Counted from the first letter of the stretch, positions 50,041-58,901 are shown. The stretch: 64,000 nt of DNA from an uncultured Eubacteriales bacterium (GCA_900547165.1 URFZ01000006.1:56938-120937); one strand, 5' to 3'. Numbers and translations are program-made. Notes: generated from the letters alone by a model not told the origin.

Positions 50041-50661
50041 TTATTCTGTTTCGGTATTTTTTATCTGACGCTCCTGCGCTCTTCGCTGTTCGCGTCTTTG
50101 AGAAATAAGTCCGGGCAGTCCGCCTTTTCCCGTGTGGCATTCTTTTGAAAAGATGTGGATCAGCAGTTCTTCCGCGGACGCGATAAACGCGATAATCACA
50201 ACTCCGATGCAATACCACAGCGCAAACGTCAAATTTAGTATGAACGGAACGGTAAACACCGCAAGCCCCGTTATTTTGTTCATCAGAGTGTGAAGCGAAA
50301 CGAACTTTTTGAATTTTATTGCGCCGACAATGTATGAGCAAAGACGAACGAATGCGGCTGCCGCAATAAGCATCCACACATGCGGCGTAAAAAGCGCAAT
50401 AAGGTTCGGCAAAAGCCTGATTATCATAACCCCGTAAAACAAAATGTCCGCAATGCTGTCAAGTTTTGCGCCGAAAGCCGTTTCGGTATTTGTCAATCTC
50501 GCAAGCGTGCCGTCAACGACATCGCTGACGCCGCATATTCCGTAGACGATAAAAAACGGCAATGTCAGAGGCTCCGTCAAAAAAAGGCACAATGTTCCGA
50601 CAATTCTTATAAACGTGCAAATGTTCGGAGGCGTAAATACTTTTTTCATTTGAAGTTTCAT
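50041..50661 (-). CDS. CDP-alcohol phosphatidyltransferase family protein
   Basis: 206 residues with about six helices. The signature D-x2-DG-x2-AR-x8-G-x3-D-x3-D is complete in DVVDGTLARLTNTETAFGAK and LDSIADILFY. It transfers a phosphatidyl group from CDP-diacylglycerol to an alcohol; PgsA-like phosphatidylglycerophosphate synthase is one option. The C-terminus is basic. It lies between an ABC exporter and thrS, without a functional link. Confidence 0.88.
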   Translation of the reverse strand: MKLQMKKVFTPPNICTFIRIVGTLCLFLTEPLTLPFFIVYGICGVSDVVDGTLARLTNTETAFGAKLDSIADILFYGVMIIRLLPNLIALFTPHVWMLIAAAAFVRLCSYIVGAIKFKKFVSLHTLMNKITGLAVFTVPFILNLTFALWYCIGVVIIAFIASAEELLIHIFSKECHTGKGGLPGLISQRREQRRAQERQIKNTETE

Positions 50662-50676
50662 ATTCCTTATGTAATG

Positions 50677-51579
50677 TTATCTTTTACCTTTTTTGAGAAT
50701 GTTCAGCAGTATATATATCCCGATGAAAGCGACAACCGACCCTGCAAGAATCGCATACATTGCGCCCACTTCAACTTTATTTCCGAAGAAATAAATACTG
50801 CAATCTATTGATTTACGAATGTTTTCGACCACATCATTCGGAAATCCGAGAGAGGACATCTCTCTGAAAACGCCTGCCAGCGAATGCGAACGGATAAGCG
50901 CCGTTCCGTATGTCCCCGGCAGAAACGAAAGCACTTTTTGAAGCCCGCCGCCGAACTGCGATATGGGCATATATGCGCCGCAGATGAAACCGTAGCCCGC
51001 GCTTACAACCGTTCCGACCGCCGAAATCTGCCCCTGTGAAGTCAGAAAGAAGTTGACTATGCTTGAAAGCGCCGTTCCGAACATGACAAGCAGGAACACG
51101 TCAAGCAGCGAAAGCAGAATGTCGCTTGCCGAAAGATACCAGCCCACATTTGCAAGATAGATAAAACTTGCGCCCTCTGCGATAAGACAAATGATAAATG
51201 TTGAAATGAACGTTGAAAGGTAGTAACTCAATGCAAGCGTTGATTTTTTGACGGGTGTCATCATCAGGTCTTTGCGCGCGCCGGTCACTTTGTCCTGAAC
51301 CATTGTCATGTTGCAGCAGAATGCGACCGTGATACAGCATACGGCAAGCAGTGAAGAAAACAACTGTCCGCCCACGGTTGCGTCAATGAGTTCCTGCGGA
51401 AAATCCGCGACGTGCGCTGCTTCGAGCGACGATAAAAAACTGTCCTTATAGACTTTTGCCAGAAACGTTATGTAGAGAACAAGCAAAATAAGAGGCGTTA
51501 TCAGGGACGAAAAAAGCATACCCTTATCTTTGAAAAACAGTTTGAGACCTCTTTTTGTAAGACTTCCGAGCGAACTCAT
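50677..51579 (-). CDS. ABC-2 type exporter permease
   Basis: 300 residues with six membrane helices. The first helix follows SLTKRGLKLFFKDKGMLFSS, a large outside loop comes next, and the family motif region is CGAYMPISQFGGGLQKVLSFLP. It pairs with the ATPase encoded just upstream (ATGA overlap) in a Drr/Yad-like drug or lipid exporter. Confidence 0.9.
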   Translation of the reverse strand: MSSLGSLTKRGLKLFFKDKGMLFSSLITPLILLVLYITFLAKVYKDSFLSSLEAAHVADFPQELIDATVGGQLFSSLLAVCCITVAFCCNMTMVQDKVTGARKDLMMTPVKKSTLALSYYLSTFISTFIICLIAEGASFIYLANVGWYLSASDILLSLLDVFLLVMFGTALSSIVNFFLTSQGQISAVGTVVSAGYGFICGAYMPISQFGGGLQKVLSFLPGTYGTALIRSHSLAGVFREMSSLGFPNDVVENIRKSIDCSIYFFGNKVEVGAMYAILAGSVVAFIGIYILLNILKKGKR

Positions 51580-52490
51580 CTGTTTTCACCTCCCTCGGGC
51601 TTTTTGCCTGTGACGGCAAGGAAAACATCGTCCATTTTGCCCTTTGTGATTTCATAATCAGAAAAAAGTTCGGGGTGTTCAAGTATGAGTTGCGTTGCTG
51701 CCCTTGTATCGGGAACGGAAACCCGGACCGCATCGCGTATCTTTTCAAACGGGAGTCCGAGATTGTTTATGTTGTCTTCGGAAACACCGTAAAGTGTAAT
51801 AAAATCTCCCGTATATTTGTTTTTGAGTTCAAGCGGCGTACCCTCCGCGGATATTTTGCCTGAATCTATAATAACAACATAGTCCGCATCGGCGGCTTCT
51901 TCCATATAGTGCGTTGTCAGAAGCACCGTCATGCCGTCCGTTCGGCGCAGGTTGCGAACAACGTCCCAAAGCAGTTTTCTTGTCTGCGGGTCAAGCCCCG
52001 TTGTCGGCTCGTCAAGAATAAGCAATTCGGGCTTGTGCAAAATTGCCCGCGCAATGTCTATGCGTCTGCGCTGACCTCCCGAAAGTTTGCCGACGGTTCT
52101 GTTCAGCAGATTTTCAAAATCGAGCAGGGAAGCGAGTTCCGCAAGCCTTTTCTTGAATTCTTTGCCTGTTATACCGTACAGCGCCGCACGGCTTTGCAGG
52201 TTGTCCCTGACCGTAAGCGCTTTATCAAGTACGGAGCTCTGGAACACAACGCCGAGTTTTCGGCATATCTTTTCCATGCCTTTCTCCACATCTTCGCCGC
52301 AAACGAACACCGTTCCCGCATCTTTTGCAAGCTGTCCGCAGAGAATCGAAATAGTCGTTGACTTTCCCGCGCCGTTGACGCCGAGAAATGCAAACAATTC
52401 GCCTTTTTTTACTTGGAACGAAAGGTTTTGAACGGCTTTGACGTCTCCGAACGATTTGCAGAGTCCGTCAATGCTGATTATCTGTTCCAT
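51576..52490 (-). CDS. ABC-2 exporter ATP-binding protein
   Basis: 304 residues. Walker A GVNGAGKSTTISI, signature KLSGGQRRRIDIARAI, Walker B LLILDEPTTGLDPQ, His switch LTTHYME. The C-terminal extension (~residues 215-304) is typical of DrrA/CcmA-like ATPases. It is downstream of a TetR gene by 20 bp and overlaps the permease gene, forming a repressor-exporter operon. Confidence 0.94.
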   Translation of the reverse strand: MEQIISIDGLCKSFGDVKAVQNLSFQVKKGELFAFLGVNGAGKSTTISILCGQLAKDAGTVFVCGEDVEKGMEKICRKLGVVFQSSVLDKALTVRDNLQSRAALYGITGKEFKKRLAELASLLDFENLLNRTVGKLSGGQRRRIDIARAILHKPELLILDEPTTGLDPQTRKLLWDVVRNLRRTDGMTVLLTTHYMEEAADADYVVIIDSGKISAEGTPLELKNKYTGDFITLYGVSEDNINNLGLPFEKIRDAVRVSVPDTRAATQLILEHPELFSDYEITKGKMDDVFLAVTGKKPEGGENR

Positions 52491-52510
52491 ACGTTTTCTC
52501 CCGTTTTTAT

Positions 52511-53119
52511 CTAATCTTTTTTCTGAGGTTTCGGCGTCTGAACGTCAAGATTGCCCGCTTTGACATACAAAAGCAACGATATGAACATTCTGCCGAACAT
52601 CTGCACGAGTTGGTTTTCCGAAAAACTGCACATCTTCGTTGCACACAGCATACTTACGCCGTATGTAAATATCCATGCCTGCTGAAAAAGTATCTGCGCT
52701 TCGTCGTCGTTCACGTCATAGTCGCGTTTTATGCAGTTAATACATTTTTGAGCGTGTTCTCCTAGCTCGCCGAATACGACGTTGAAACTTGATGCTTCCG
52801 TGTGTTCTTTCATAAAAAGAAACTGAAAAAGTTTAGGCTCTTCGGTTGCAAATTTGACCATTCTCATTCCGAACTGTTTGAATGCGGGAGTGTATTCAAA
52901 TGCGGTCATTATTTCTTTTTCGAATTCGCTTTGAACGGATTTTCTGACATCAGAGATGAGTTCTTCCATATTCCTGAAAACCGTGAATATCGGTCTTGCG
53001 GAACTTCCGAGTTTTGCGCCGAGTTCTCGCGCCGTCAGCGCCTCTATACCTTTGTCTTTTATCAGTTCTATTGCCGTATCGACAACTTCTTCTCTTGTAA
53101 ACTTCGGTTTCGGCGGCAT
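52511..53119 (-). CDS. TetR/AcrR-family regulator of the ABC exporter operon
   Basis: 202 residues from the ATG at 53119 after GGGAGGG. The HTH is VVDTAIELIKDKGIEALTARELGAKLGSSARPIF, with the TetR helix-turn-helix in the usual place, and the C-terminal half is helical. It heads the exporter operon, so it probably represses its own promoter until a ligand arrives. The palindrome CGACAAGTCG lies in the promoter spacer, a good operator position. Confidence 0.92.
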   Translation of the reverse strand: MPPKPKFTREEVVDTAIELIKDKGIEALTARELGAKLGSSARPIFTVFRNMEELISDVRKSVQSEFEKEIMTAFEYTPAFKQFGMRMVKFATEEPKLFQFLFMKEHTEASSFNVVFGELGEHAQKCINCIKRDYDVNDDEAQILFQQAWIFTYGVSMLCATKMCSFSENQLVQMFGRMFISLLLYVKAGNLDVQTPKPQKKD

Positions 53120-53167
53120 TTTTATCCCTCCCGAGCAGGCTTTTTGTATTATGCAACGCTTGTTTTT

Positions 53168-53196
53168 ATTATACGACAAGTCGGCTTTTTTGTCAA
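53168..53196 (-). promoter_or_regulatory. Promoter of the tetR-ABC exporter operon with operator-like palindrome
   Basis: Minus strand TTGACA (53196-53191), 17 bp, TATAAT (53173-53168), a perfect consensus. The spacer contains CGACTTGTCG (CGAC/GTCG dyad), a likely TetR site. Confidence 0.85.
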
Positions 53197-53334
53197 TACT
53201 GTATTTATTAAATATTTATTATAGTGGCAATAATAGGCAAATTTTTTATAACAGCGTTTTATTTCGTCAAAAACGATTGAACATATCAAGCTGAACGTTA
53301 ATACGTATTAAAACTTAGTATTTCAGCAAAAAAA

Positions 53335-53362
53335 AAGACCTCAAAGTATGATTTGAGGTCTT
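53335..53362 (-). terminator. Terminator after the isochorismatase-like gene
   Basis: AAGACCTCAAA / TTTGAGGTCTT with a six-base loop, followed on the minus strand by TTTTTTT. Confidence 0.92.
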
Positions 53363-53376
53363 GAATATATACTGTT

Positions 53377-54021
53377 TTATATCCGTGCGATAATAACTCC
53401 GTTTTGATAAAGATTGTACATCGCAAACGCGTGCATATTGTCACCGTTGTGCGCCTGTGTGTCAAAAGTCTGCGTTGCGTTTTCAACCACGATGACCTTT
53501 GCCTTGCAGTCGATTTCGTTGAAATGCGCTTTTTGCGTCAAAGCATATTGCATAACGGATATATCGGACATTCCGCCCGTGACTATGATGTTTTCAATCG
53601 TCGGAAGATTTGTTCCGAGCCATTTGACGTAATCGGGCGCGAGAAAGCCGTTTGTACAGTTCTTGTCAATTACGTCCGAATCGGGCAAAAAACGATTTAA
53701 TTCGGGAATTATTTTGCATTCGTCCTCCGTGACGCAATGCAGGGGATAGGCGGTGAATTCCGTACTGACCGCAGAGTGCGAATCAATGAAGAAAAGTTTT
53801 CTCGATTTGTCGAAAAGGTCATTTACCTTTTCTATTTTCGGAATTATCTTTTCAAGACGCGGCGATGCCATTGCTCCGCGAAGAAAAAAACCGACTATCG
53901 GGTCTATGTTTACAACCACTGTTTTTTCGGCGTTGAGGGAAAGTTTTTTGAGGTCTACCGTAACGTCGTCGACAAGTCTTTGAACGCCGTTCATCGGAAA
54001 AAGTTTCAGTCCAAGTTTCAT
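53377..54021 (-). CDS. Isochorismatase/nicotinamidase-fold protein without the catalytic cysteine
   Basis: 214 residues from the ATG at 54021, which follows GAGGAGG. The cysteine-hydrolase fold is recognisable: VVNIDPIVGFF (catalytic Asp), FIDSHSAVSTEF, the catalytic Lys region DKNCTNGFLAPDYVKWL, and VTGGMSDISVMQYALT, the place of the G-C/V-T-D-x-C-V motif. There Ser stands where the nucleophilic Cys normally is, so ordinary amidase chemistry is unlikely unless Ser substitutes. It starts 11 bp after rpe in the same operon. A binding role or unusual hydrolase is possible. Confidence 0.8.
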   Translation of the reverse strand: MKLGLKLFPMNGVQRLVDDVTVDLKKLSLNAEKTVVVNIDPIVGFFLRGAMASPRLEKIIPKIEKVNDLFDKSRKLFFIDSHSAVSTEFTAYPLHCVTEDECKIIPELNRFLPDSDVIDKNCTNGFLAPDYVKWLGTNLPTIENIIVTGGMSDISVMQYALTQKAHFNEIDCKAKVIVVENATQTFDTQAHNGDNMHAFAMYNLYQNGVIIARI

Positions 54022-54032
54022 TTCAGACCTCC

Positions 54033-54671
54033 TCAAACCGATTGCAGCAATTTGAGTTCTTCTTCTCTGTTTTCCGCTCCGAACAGGGCGGAACCGACAA
54101 CCGCACAGTCAACGCCCGCATCTTTGCAGTCAATGATCGTTTGTCTGTTGACTCCGCCGTCGGTCTGAATCATGAACGAAAGTCCTCTTTTTGCTCTTTC
54201 GTCGCGGAGTTTTCTGCATTTTTCAAGGCAGTCTGCCATGAATTTCTGTCCGCCGAAACCCGGTTCAACGGTCATAACAAGCACCATTCCGACCTTGTCG
54301 AGAAACGGATAAATATCTTCAACAGGGGTGTTGGGCTTGACGGAAATCGACGGGACAGCGCCGTTTTCTTTTATCAGTTCGATACATTTGTCGGGACAAT
54401 TTGTCGCTTCGATATGGAACGTTACTATGTCCGCACCCGCTTTGCAGAAACGCTCTATATATTTTTCGGGTTCGGTTATCATGAGATGCACGTCAAGCGG
54501 AATATCGACACTTGATTTGAGGTCTTTGACAATGGGCAGTCCGAATGTGATGTTCGGAACAAAATGACCGTCCATAACGTCAACGTGCAGGTAATCAGAG
54601 TCTTTTACTGTCAAAACATCGTCTCTGAGCCATGCGAAATTCGCACTCAGAATGGATGGGGAAATTTTCAT
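54033..54671 (-). CDS. rpe: Ribulose-phosphate 3-epimerase
   Basis: 212 residues, a complete TIM barrel. Seen are SILSANFAWLRDDV, HVDVMDGHFVPNITFG with its metal ligands, LDVHLMI, MTVEPGFGGQKF and QTDGGVNRQT. It interconverts ribulose-5-phosphate and xylulose-5-phosphate in the pentose phosphate pathway. Its start overlaps the YmdB-like gene (ATGA). Confidence 0.97.
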   Translation of the reverse strand: MKISPSILSANFAWLRDDVLTVKDSDYLHVDVMDGHFVPNITFGLPIVKDLKSSVDIPLDVHLMITEPEKYIERFCKAGADIVTFHIEATNCPDKCIELIKENGAVPSISVKPNTPVEDIYPFLDKVGMVLVMTVEPGFGGQKFMADCLEKCRKLRDERAKRGLSFMIQTDGGVNRQTIIDCKDAGVDCAVVGSALFGAENREEELKLLQSV

Positions 54672-55426
54672 GATATTTTCTCTCCTATTCTTTCAATCTT
54701 CTTGCTTTCCGTGTCAAAGAAAATTCCGTCTATGCGAACGTCGTCCGTCGCCTTTTCGAAAACAACGGGCATTCGCGTTCTGAATTTTTCTATCACACAT
54801 TCTTTTTTCACGCCGAGCACGGAGTCATGCGCTCCGCACATTCCGAGGTCGGTTATGTATGCGGTACCTTTCGGCAAAAACTGTTCGTCTGCGGTCTGAA
54901 TATGCGTATGTGTTCCGAAAACCGCCGTGACTTTGCCGTCAAGATAAAACCCGAGTGCGCGTTTTTCGCTCGTCGCTTCCGCATGTATGTCAACCAAAAT
55001 GTAGTCCGCGTCGATTTTTTTCAGCAGTCCGTCAACGGTCGTGAACGGGTTATCGACGTTTTCAACGTTTACCTGTCCCAAAAGATTTATCACGGCAACC
55101 GTGCCGAACGGGGTTTTTATTTCCGTATATCCCGTACCCGGCGCCGAAGACGGAAAATTCGCGGGACGGAGTATGTAATCTTCTTCGTCAAGCAGGGGAT
55201 AGATGCTTTTTTGTTTGAAGACGTGGTTACCCGTCGTTATAACGTCCGCGCCGCAAAAATGCAGTTCCCGTGCGTCATCGGCGGAAATTCCGTTGTACTT
55301 GTTCGCGTTCTCGCCGTTGACAACGACAAAATCCGCACCGTATTTATTTATCAGACGGGGCAGAACTTTTTTGACAGCATCAAGTCCGATGTCCGCAACA
55401 ACGTCGCCGAGACAGATAAATTTCAT
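54668..55426 (-). CDS. YmdB-family metallophosphoesterase (TIGR00282)
   Basis: 252 residues. The metal-binding motifs are present: ICLGDVVADIGLDAVKK, VVVNGENANKYNGI, VITTGNHVF, DIHAEATSEKRALG and GTHTHIQTADEQFLP. The family hydrolyses 2',3'-cyclic and similar phosphodiesters; in B. subtilis YmdB affects biofilm and late adaptive gene expression. It heads the operon with rpe and the isochorismatase-like gene and reads divergently from ispD. Confidence 0.93.
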   Translation of the reverse strand: MKFICLGDVVADIGLDAVKKVLPRLINKYGADFVVVNGENANKYNGISADDARELHFCGADVITTGNHVFKQKSIYPLLDEEDYILRPANFPSSAPGTGYTEIKTPFGTVAVINLLGQVNVENVDNPFTTVDGLLKKIDADYILVDIHAEATSEKRALGFYLDGKVTAVFGTHTHIQTADEQFLPKGTAYITDLGMCGAHDSVLGVKKECVIEKFRTRMPVVFEKATDDVRIDGIFFDTESKKIERIGEKIS

Positions 55427-55468
55427 ATATTTTCTCCGTTTTGGTATTCGAATAAATTCTACCTAATC

Positions 55469-55497
55469 ATTATAACCCGTTTTTCGACAAAAAGCAA
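55469..55497 (-). promoter_or_regulatory. Promoter of the YmdB-rpe operon
   Basis: Minus strand TTGCTT (55497-55492), 17 bp, TATAAT (55474-55469). Confidence 0.75.
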
Positions 55498-55525
55498 TAG
55501 AAGAAAATAATTTTTTTTCACATAT

Positions 55526-55554
55526 TGCTTTTTTCGGCGAAATGTATTATAATC
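55526..55554 (+). promoter_or_regulatory. Promoter of ispD
   Basis: TTGCTT, 17 bp, TATAAT, 25 bp before the ATG; it is the mirror of the divergent ymdB promoter, which has the same hexamers. Confidence 0.78.
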
Positions 55555-55579
55555 ATCTTGTATAGGAGAAGATTTGAAT

Positions 55580-56230
55580 ATGGCATTACCTTTTGTGACC
55601 GCAATAGTCGTTGCGGCGGGAAATTCAACGCGTATGGGACGCAACAAACTGCTGCTGTCAGTGGGCGGAGAACCGCTGATAGTCAAGACCGTTGCCGCTT
55701 TTGTCAACGCCGAAAGCGTGCGTGATATAGTTGTTGTTACGTCTTCGGACGATGTAAAAAAAGCAATAACCGAAAAGCAATTTTTGAAAAATATAATGTT
55801 TGCGAACGGCGGAAACTGCCGTCAGGAATCTGTCCGTAACGGCTTTTATGCCGTTTCCCCGAACACTGAAATAGTTTGTGTGCATGACGGCGCACGTCCT
55901 TTTGTCTTGGCTGACGATATAGACAGCGTGAATGCCGCCGCCGCAGAGTTCGGCGCAGCCGTCTGCGGTGTCCGTGCGGTAAATACAATTAAGACCCTTA
56001 CGCCCGACGGTTTTATAGACGAGACCGTCAACCGTGAAAAAGTTGTTTCGGTCTTTACTCCGCAGGCGTTCAGACGTGATATATATGCCGAGGCGCTCTG
56101 TCGTGCGGAAAAATCGCTTCATTTATATACGGACGATTCGGGACTTGTCGAAGCTTGCGGTTATCCCGTCCGTTTTATCGAATGCGACCGCTGCAATATA
56201 AAAATAACGTATCCGTCCGATTTGAAGTGA
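55580..56230 (+). CDS. ispD: 2-C-methyl-D-erythritol 4-phosphate cytidylyltransferase
   Basis: 216 residues from the ATG at 55580; a TTG two codons upstream is nearer to the AGGAGA site but less likely. The nucleotidyltransferase motif VVAAGNSTRMGRNKLLLSVG, RQESVRNGF, VCVHDGARPFV and the C-terminal TDDSGLVEACG identify IspD, the CTP-dependent step of the non-mevalonate isoprenoid pathway. It converges with sigK, whose stop abuts its own. Confidence 0.94.
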   Translation: MALPFVTAIVVAAGNSTRMGRNKLLLSVGGEPLIVKTVAAFVNAESVRDIVVVTSSDDVKKAITEKQFLKNIMFANGGNCRQESVRNGFYAVSPNTEIVCVHDGARPFVLADDIDSVNAAAAEFGAAVCGVRAVNTIKTLTPDGFIDETVNREKVVSVFTPQAFRRDIYAEALCRAEKSLHLYTDDSGLVEACGYPVRFIECDRCNIKITYPSDLK

Positions 56231-56908
56231 TCACAGCGGCGTTTTTTGCAGATATTCCCGAAGCGCAAGCAAAGCCTTTTTTTCCAGCCGTGAGATGTAT
56301 GAGCGTGAAACGCCGAGCCGCTGCGCGGTTTGTTTTTGCGTAAGAGGCGGTTCGGTCAGCCCGTAACGAAGTTCGATTATCGTTCGCTCTCTGTCGTCCA
56401 GCTGCGTTCTTATACCTTTTATCAGTTGTTCGACGCACATTTTTCTGTAAACCGAGTCGAGAATTTTATCCTCTTCGGCTATTACGTCTATCAGCGACAG
56501 TTCGTTTCCGTCCTTGTCGGTCTCGATGTGTTCGTTCAGCGATATTTCATTTGCCGCACGTTTCTTTTTTCGGAAATGCATACGGATTTCATTTTCGACG
56601 CACTTTGCGGCATAAGTCACGAGCCTGACCTTCTTCTCGGGCTTGTAACTGTCAACGCCTTTTATCAGACCTATCGAACCTATCGAAATAAGGTCGTTCT
56701 GGTCTTCTGCGGACGCATAGTATTTTTTAACGATGTGCGCAACAAGTCTCATGTTGTGTTCGATGAGTTTCGAACGTGCGCTGTCGTCTCCTTTCAGCAT
56801 TTTTTCAACGAGTTCCTTTTCTTCTTTTTCGGAAAGCGGCGGTGGAAACGACCCTGTCTGACCGATATGCAGTATAAGCAGAAACAGATTTAAGAAAGAA
56901 CCGAACAT
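56231..56908 (-). CDS. sigK: RNA polymerase sporulation sigma factor K precursor
   Basis: 225 residues from the ATG at 56908, which follows GGGAGG. The first ~20 residues (MFGSFLNLFLLILHIGQTGS) are the hydrophobic pro-sequence that is removed by SpoIVFB in spore formers that process pro-sigma-K. The sigma-70 core follows: region 2 with HNMRLVAHIVKKY and DLISIGSIGLIKGVDSYKP, region 4 with LTQKQTAQRLGVSRSYISRLEKKAL. It drives late mother-cell genes. The gene is continuous, with no skin-type insertion. Confidence 0.95.
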   Translation of the reverse strand: MFGSFLNLFLLILHIGQTGSFPPPLSEKEEKELVEKMLKGDDSARSKLIEHNMRLVAHIVKKYYASAEDQNDLISIGSIGLIKGVDSYKPEKKVRLVTYAAKCVENEIRMHFRKKKRAANEISLNEHIETDKDGNELSLIDVIAEEDKILDSVYRKMCVEQLIKGIRTQLDDRERTIIELRYGLTEPPLTQKQTAQRLGVSRSYISRLEKKALLALREYLQKTPL

Positions 56909-57032
56909 ATTATAATGCCTCCCTTGTAATTTCAATTTATGGCGGAACTCGGCTTGTCTATGAGTTTTTTACATTTAATCGTGAATTTTAATTCGGAACA
57001 ACAGATAAAATAATTTCGGAGCATGATGTTTT

Positions 57033-57650
57033 ATGGCTAAGCTTTATTTCAAATTCGGCGCGATGGGCAGTTCGAAAAGCGCACAGGCGCTGATGACAAA
57101 ATTCAATTATGAAGAGAAAAACAAAAATGTTTTTCTGATGAAGCCCGCAACGGACGACAGGGGAGACGAAGTTGACGAATTCGGCAACGTCACGGCGGAA
57201 GTTCGGAGCAGAATAGGGTTGAAAGCCCCTGCGATAACCGTGTCGGACAACGATAACATTATAGATATGTACTTGGAGCGTGACAAAAAGCAAAAGGTCG
57301 ATGTCATAATCTGCGACGAATGTCAGTTTTTGACGGAAGTTCAGATAGAACAGATGAAAGACATCGCGGATATGTATGATGTTCCCGTTCTGTGCTTCGG
57401 GCTTCGCGCGGATTTCAGAACACGGCTTTTCCCCGGAAGCAAGCGGCTTTTTGAGATAGCGGACAGCATAACCGAGATCAAATCCATTTGCCGCTGCGGC
57501 AGAAAAGCGACCGTCAATGCACGTCTTGACGGAAAAGGCAACATTCTGACCGAAGGTTCTCAGGTATTTATCGGCGGCAACGAAAGTTATGTCGGAATGT
57601 GCTACAAATGTTATCATGAGCAGATAAGAAAACAAAACGGCGAAAAATAA
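57033..57650 (+). CDS. tdk: Thymidine kinase
   Basis: 205 residues of the type II TK family. P-loop FGAMGSSKSAQAL, Asp/Glu motif DVIICDECQFLT, and two zinc-binding pairs CRCGRKA and CYKCYHE near the C-terminus. It phosphorylates thymidine for salvage. It heads a plus-strand run of nucleoside genes (deoD, cdd, then a nucleoside ABC transporter). Confidence 0.96.
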   Translation: MAKLYFKFGAMGSSKSAQALMTKFNYEEKNKNVFLMKPATDDRGDEVDEFGNVTAEVRSRIGLKAPAITVSDNDNIIDMYLERDKKQKVDVIICDECQFLTEVQIEQMKDIADMYDVPVLCFGLRADFRTRLFPGSKRLFEIADSITEIKSICRCGRKATVNARLDGKGNILTEGSQVFIGGNESYVGMCYKCYHEQIRKQNGEK

Positions 57651-57655
57651 AAAAT

Positions 57656-57680
57656 TTCGGAATGCGCAGCAGCGTTCCGA
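57656..57680 (+). promoter_or_regulatory. Hairpin between tdk and deoD
   Basis: TTCGGAAtGC / GCgTTCCGAA stem, 21 bp before the deoD start, with no T-run; it may adjust mRNA stability or translation. Confidence 0.4.
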
Positions 57681-57701
57681 ACAACAAAGGAGGAACTTCA
57701 C

Positions 57702-58445
57702 ATGGCAAACCTTACCCCTCACAACGAAGCGGCTCTCGGCGATTTTGCCAAAACCGTGCTTATGCCCGGTGACCCGCTCCGCGCTGAATTTATCGCAAAT
57801 ACTTTTCTTCAAGACGCAAAACTTGTCAACAATGTCCGCGGTATTCACGGTTACACGGGAACATACAACGGCGTAAAAGTTTCTGTTATGGCAAGCGGCA
57901 TGGGTATGCCGTCCATCGGTATATATTCTTACGAACTGTATACTGTTTACGGCGTGCAGAACATCATGCGTATCGGCTCTGCGGGGGCGATAAACCCGAA
58001 TATAAAGGTTCGCGACATTGTTATAGGGCAGGGCGCTTGCACCAATTCCAATTTTGCGGCGCAGTATCATCTGCCCGGAACTTTTGCTCCGATAAGCAGT
58101 TACAAAATGCTCCGTCATTGTGCTGATATTGCCGAAGATATGGGACTCCGTTATCATGTCGGCAACATTCTTTCGTCTGATACATTCTACAATGACGAAG
58201 AGGGACTTCCTGACGGGTTGAAGTCAACGCCGTCCTGGAGCAAAATGGGCGTTATGGCGATAGAAATGGAAGCAGCCGCGCTTTATATGAATGCCGCAAG
58301 ATGCGGACGCAACGCGCTTGCGATATGCACGATTTCCGACCATATCCTGACAGGCGAAAATCTGCCCGCGATAGAAAGACAAAATTCGTTTACGGAAATG
58401 ATGGAACTTGCGCTTAAAACCGCAGTTGCGTTGGACGCCGAATAA
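57702..58445 (+). CDS. deoD: Purine-nucleoside phosphorylase, DeoD type
   Basis: 247 residues. Seen are VLMPGDPLRAEFIA (phosphate site), MGMPSIGIYSYELY, RIGSAGAINP, and the nucleoside-site motif AIEMEAAALYMNA. It splits purine nucleosides with phosphate to base and ribose-1-phosphate. AAAGGAGG precedes the ATG; cdd follows after 15 bp. Confidence 0.97.
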   Translation: MANLTPHNEAALGDFAKTVLMPGDPLRAEFIANTFLQDAKLVNNVRGIHGYTGTYNGVKVSVMASGMGMPSIGIYSYELYTVYGVQNIMRIGSAGAINPNIKVRDIVIGQGACTNSNFAAQYHLPGTFAPISSYKMLRHCADIAEDMGLRYHVGNILSSDTFYNDEEGLPDGLKSTPSWSKMGVMAIEMEAAALYMNAARCGRNALAICTISDHILTGENLPAIERQNSFTEMMELALKTAVALDAE

Positions 58446-58460
58446 AGGAGGTTTTCCGAA

Positions 58461-58871
58461 ATGACGAAAGAAGAACTCTGTGCGCTTGCGATAGATGCAA
58501 TGAAAATGGCTTATGTCCCGTATTCGGGTTATACCGTGGGCGCGGCTCTTCTGACTTCGACGGGAAAAGTTTTTACGGGCTGCAATATAGAGAACGCATC
58601 GTTTACACCGACGGTATGCGCGGAAAGAACGGCTATCTTTAAGGCTGTCAGCGAGGGCGAACGCAAATTTGAAATGATTGCGGTTGCGGGCGGCAAAGGC
58701 GGCGTTGTCAACGGTGAGTTTCCTCCGTGCGGCGTTTGCAGGCAGGTGATGGCGGAGTTTTGTTCGCCTGAGTTTCCCATTCTTTTCGTTGTCGGAGACG
58801 GGAAGTATACCGAGCATACTCTCGGAGAAATTCTTCCGAATGCCTTCTACCCGAATTTTGTCACAAATTGA
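58461..58871 (+). CDS. cdd: Cytidine deaminase
   Basis: 136 residues, the tetrameric short form. Zinc site and catalytic Glu are in TVCAERTAIFKAV, and the two further zinc Cys are in PPCGVCRQVMAEF. It converts cytidine and deoxycytidine to uridine forms. AAAGGAGG precedes the ATG. The palindrome CACAAATtgATTTGTG overlaps its stop codon. Confidence 0.97.
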   Translation: MTKEELCALAIDAMKMAYVPYSGYTVGAALLTSTGKVFTGCNIENASFTPTVCAERTAIFKAVSEGERKFEMIAVAGGKGGVVNGEFPPCGVCRQVMAEFCSPEFPILFVVGDGKYTEHTLGEILPNAFYPNFVTN

Positions 58872-58883
58872 TTTGTGCAGTTT

Positions 58884-58901
58884 ATACAAATGCATACAAA
58901 T
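58884..58901 (+). repeat. ATACAAAT direct repeats one helical turn apart
   Basis: ATACAAAT at 58884-58891 and 58894-58901 lie immediately upstream of the -35 of the nucleoside-transporter promoter. A regulator bound to one DNA face would see both. A CACAAAT/ATTTGTG palindrome sits at 58862-58877. Confidence 0.45.

Noticed and set aside
48610..50148. 512-codon plus-strand open frame opposite thrS
   Set aside because: It is antisense to a complete threonyl-tRNA synthetase; composition (Phe, Arg, Val, Tyr) is typical of shadow frames.
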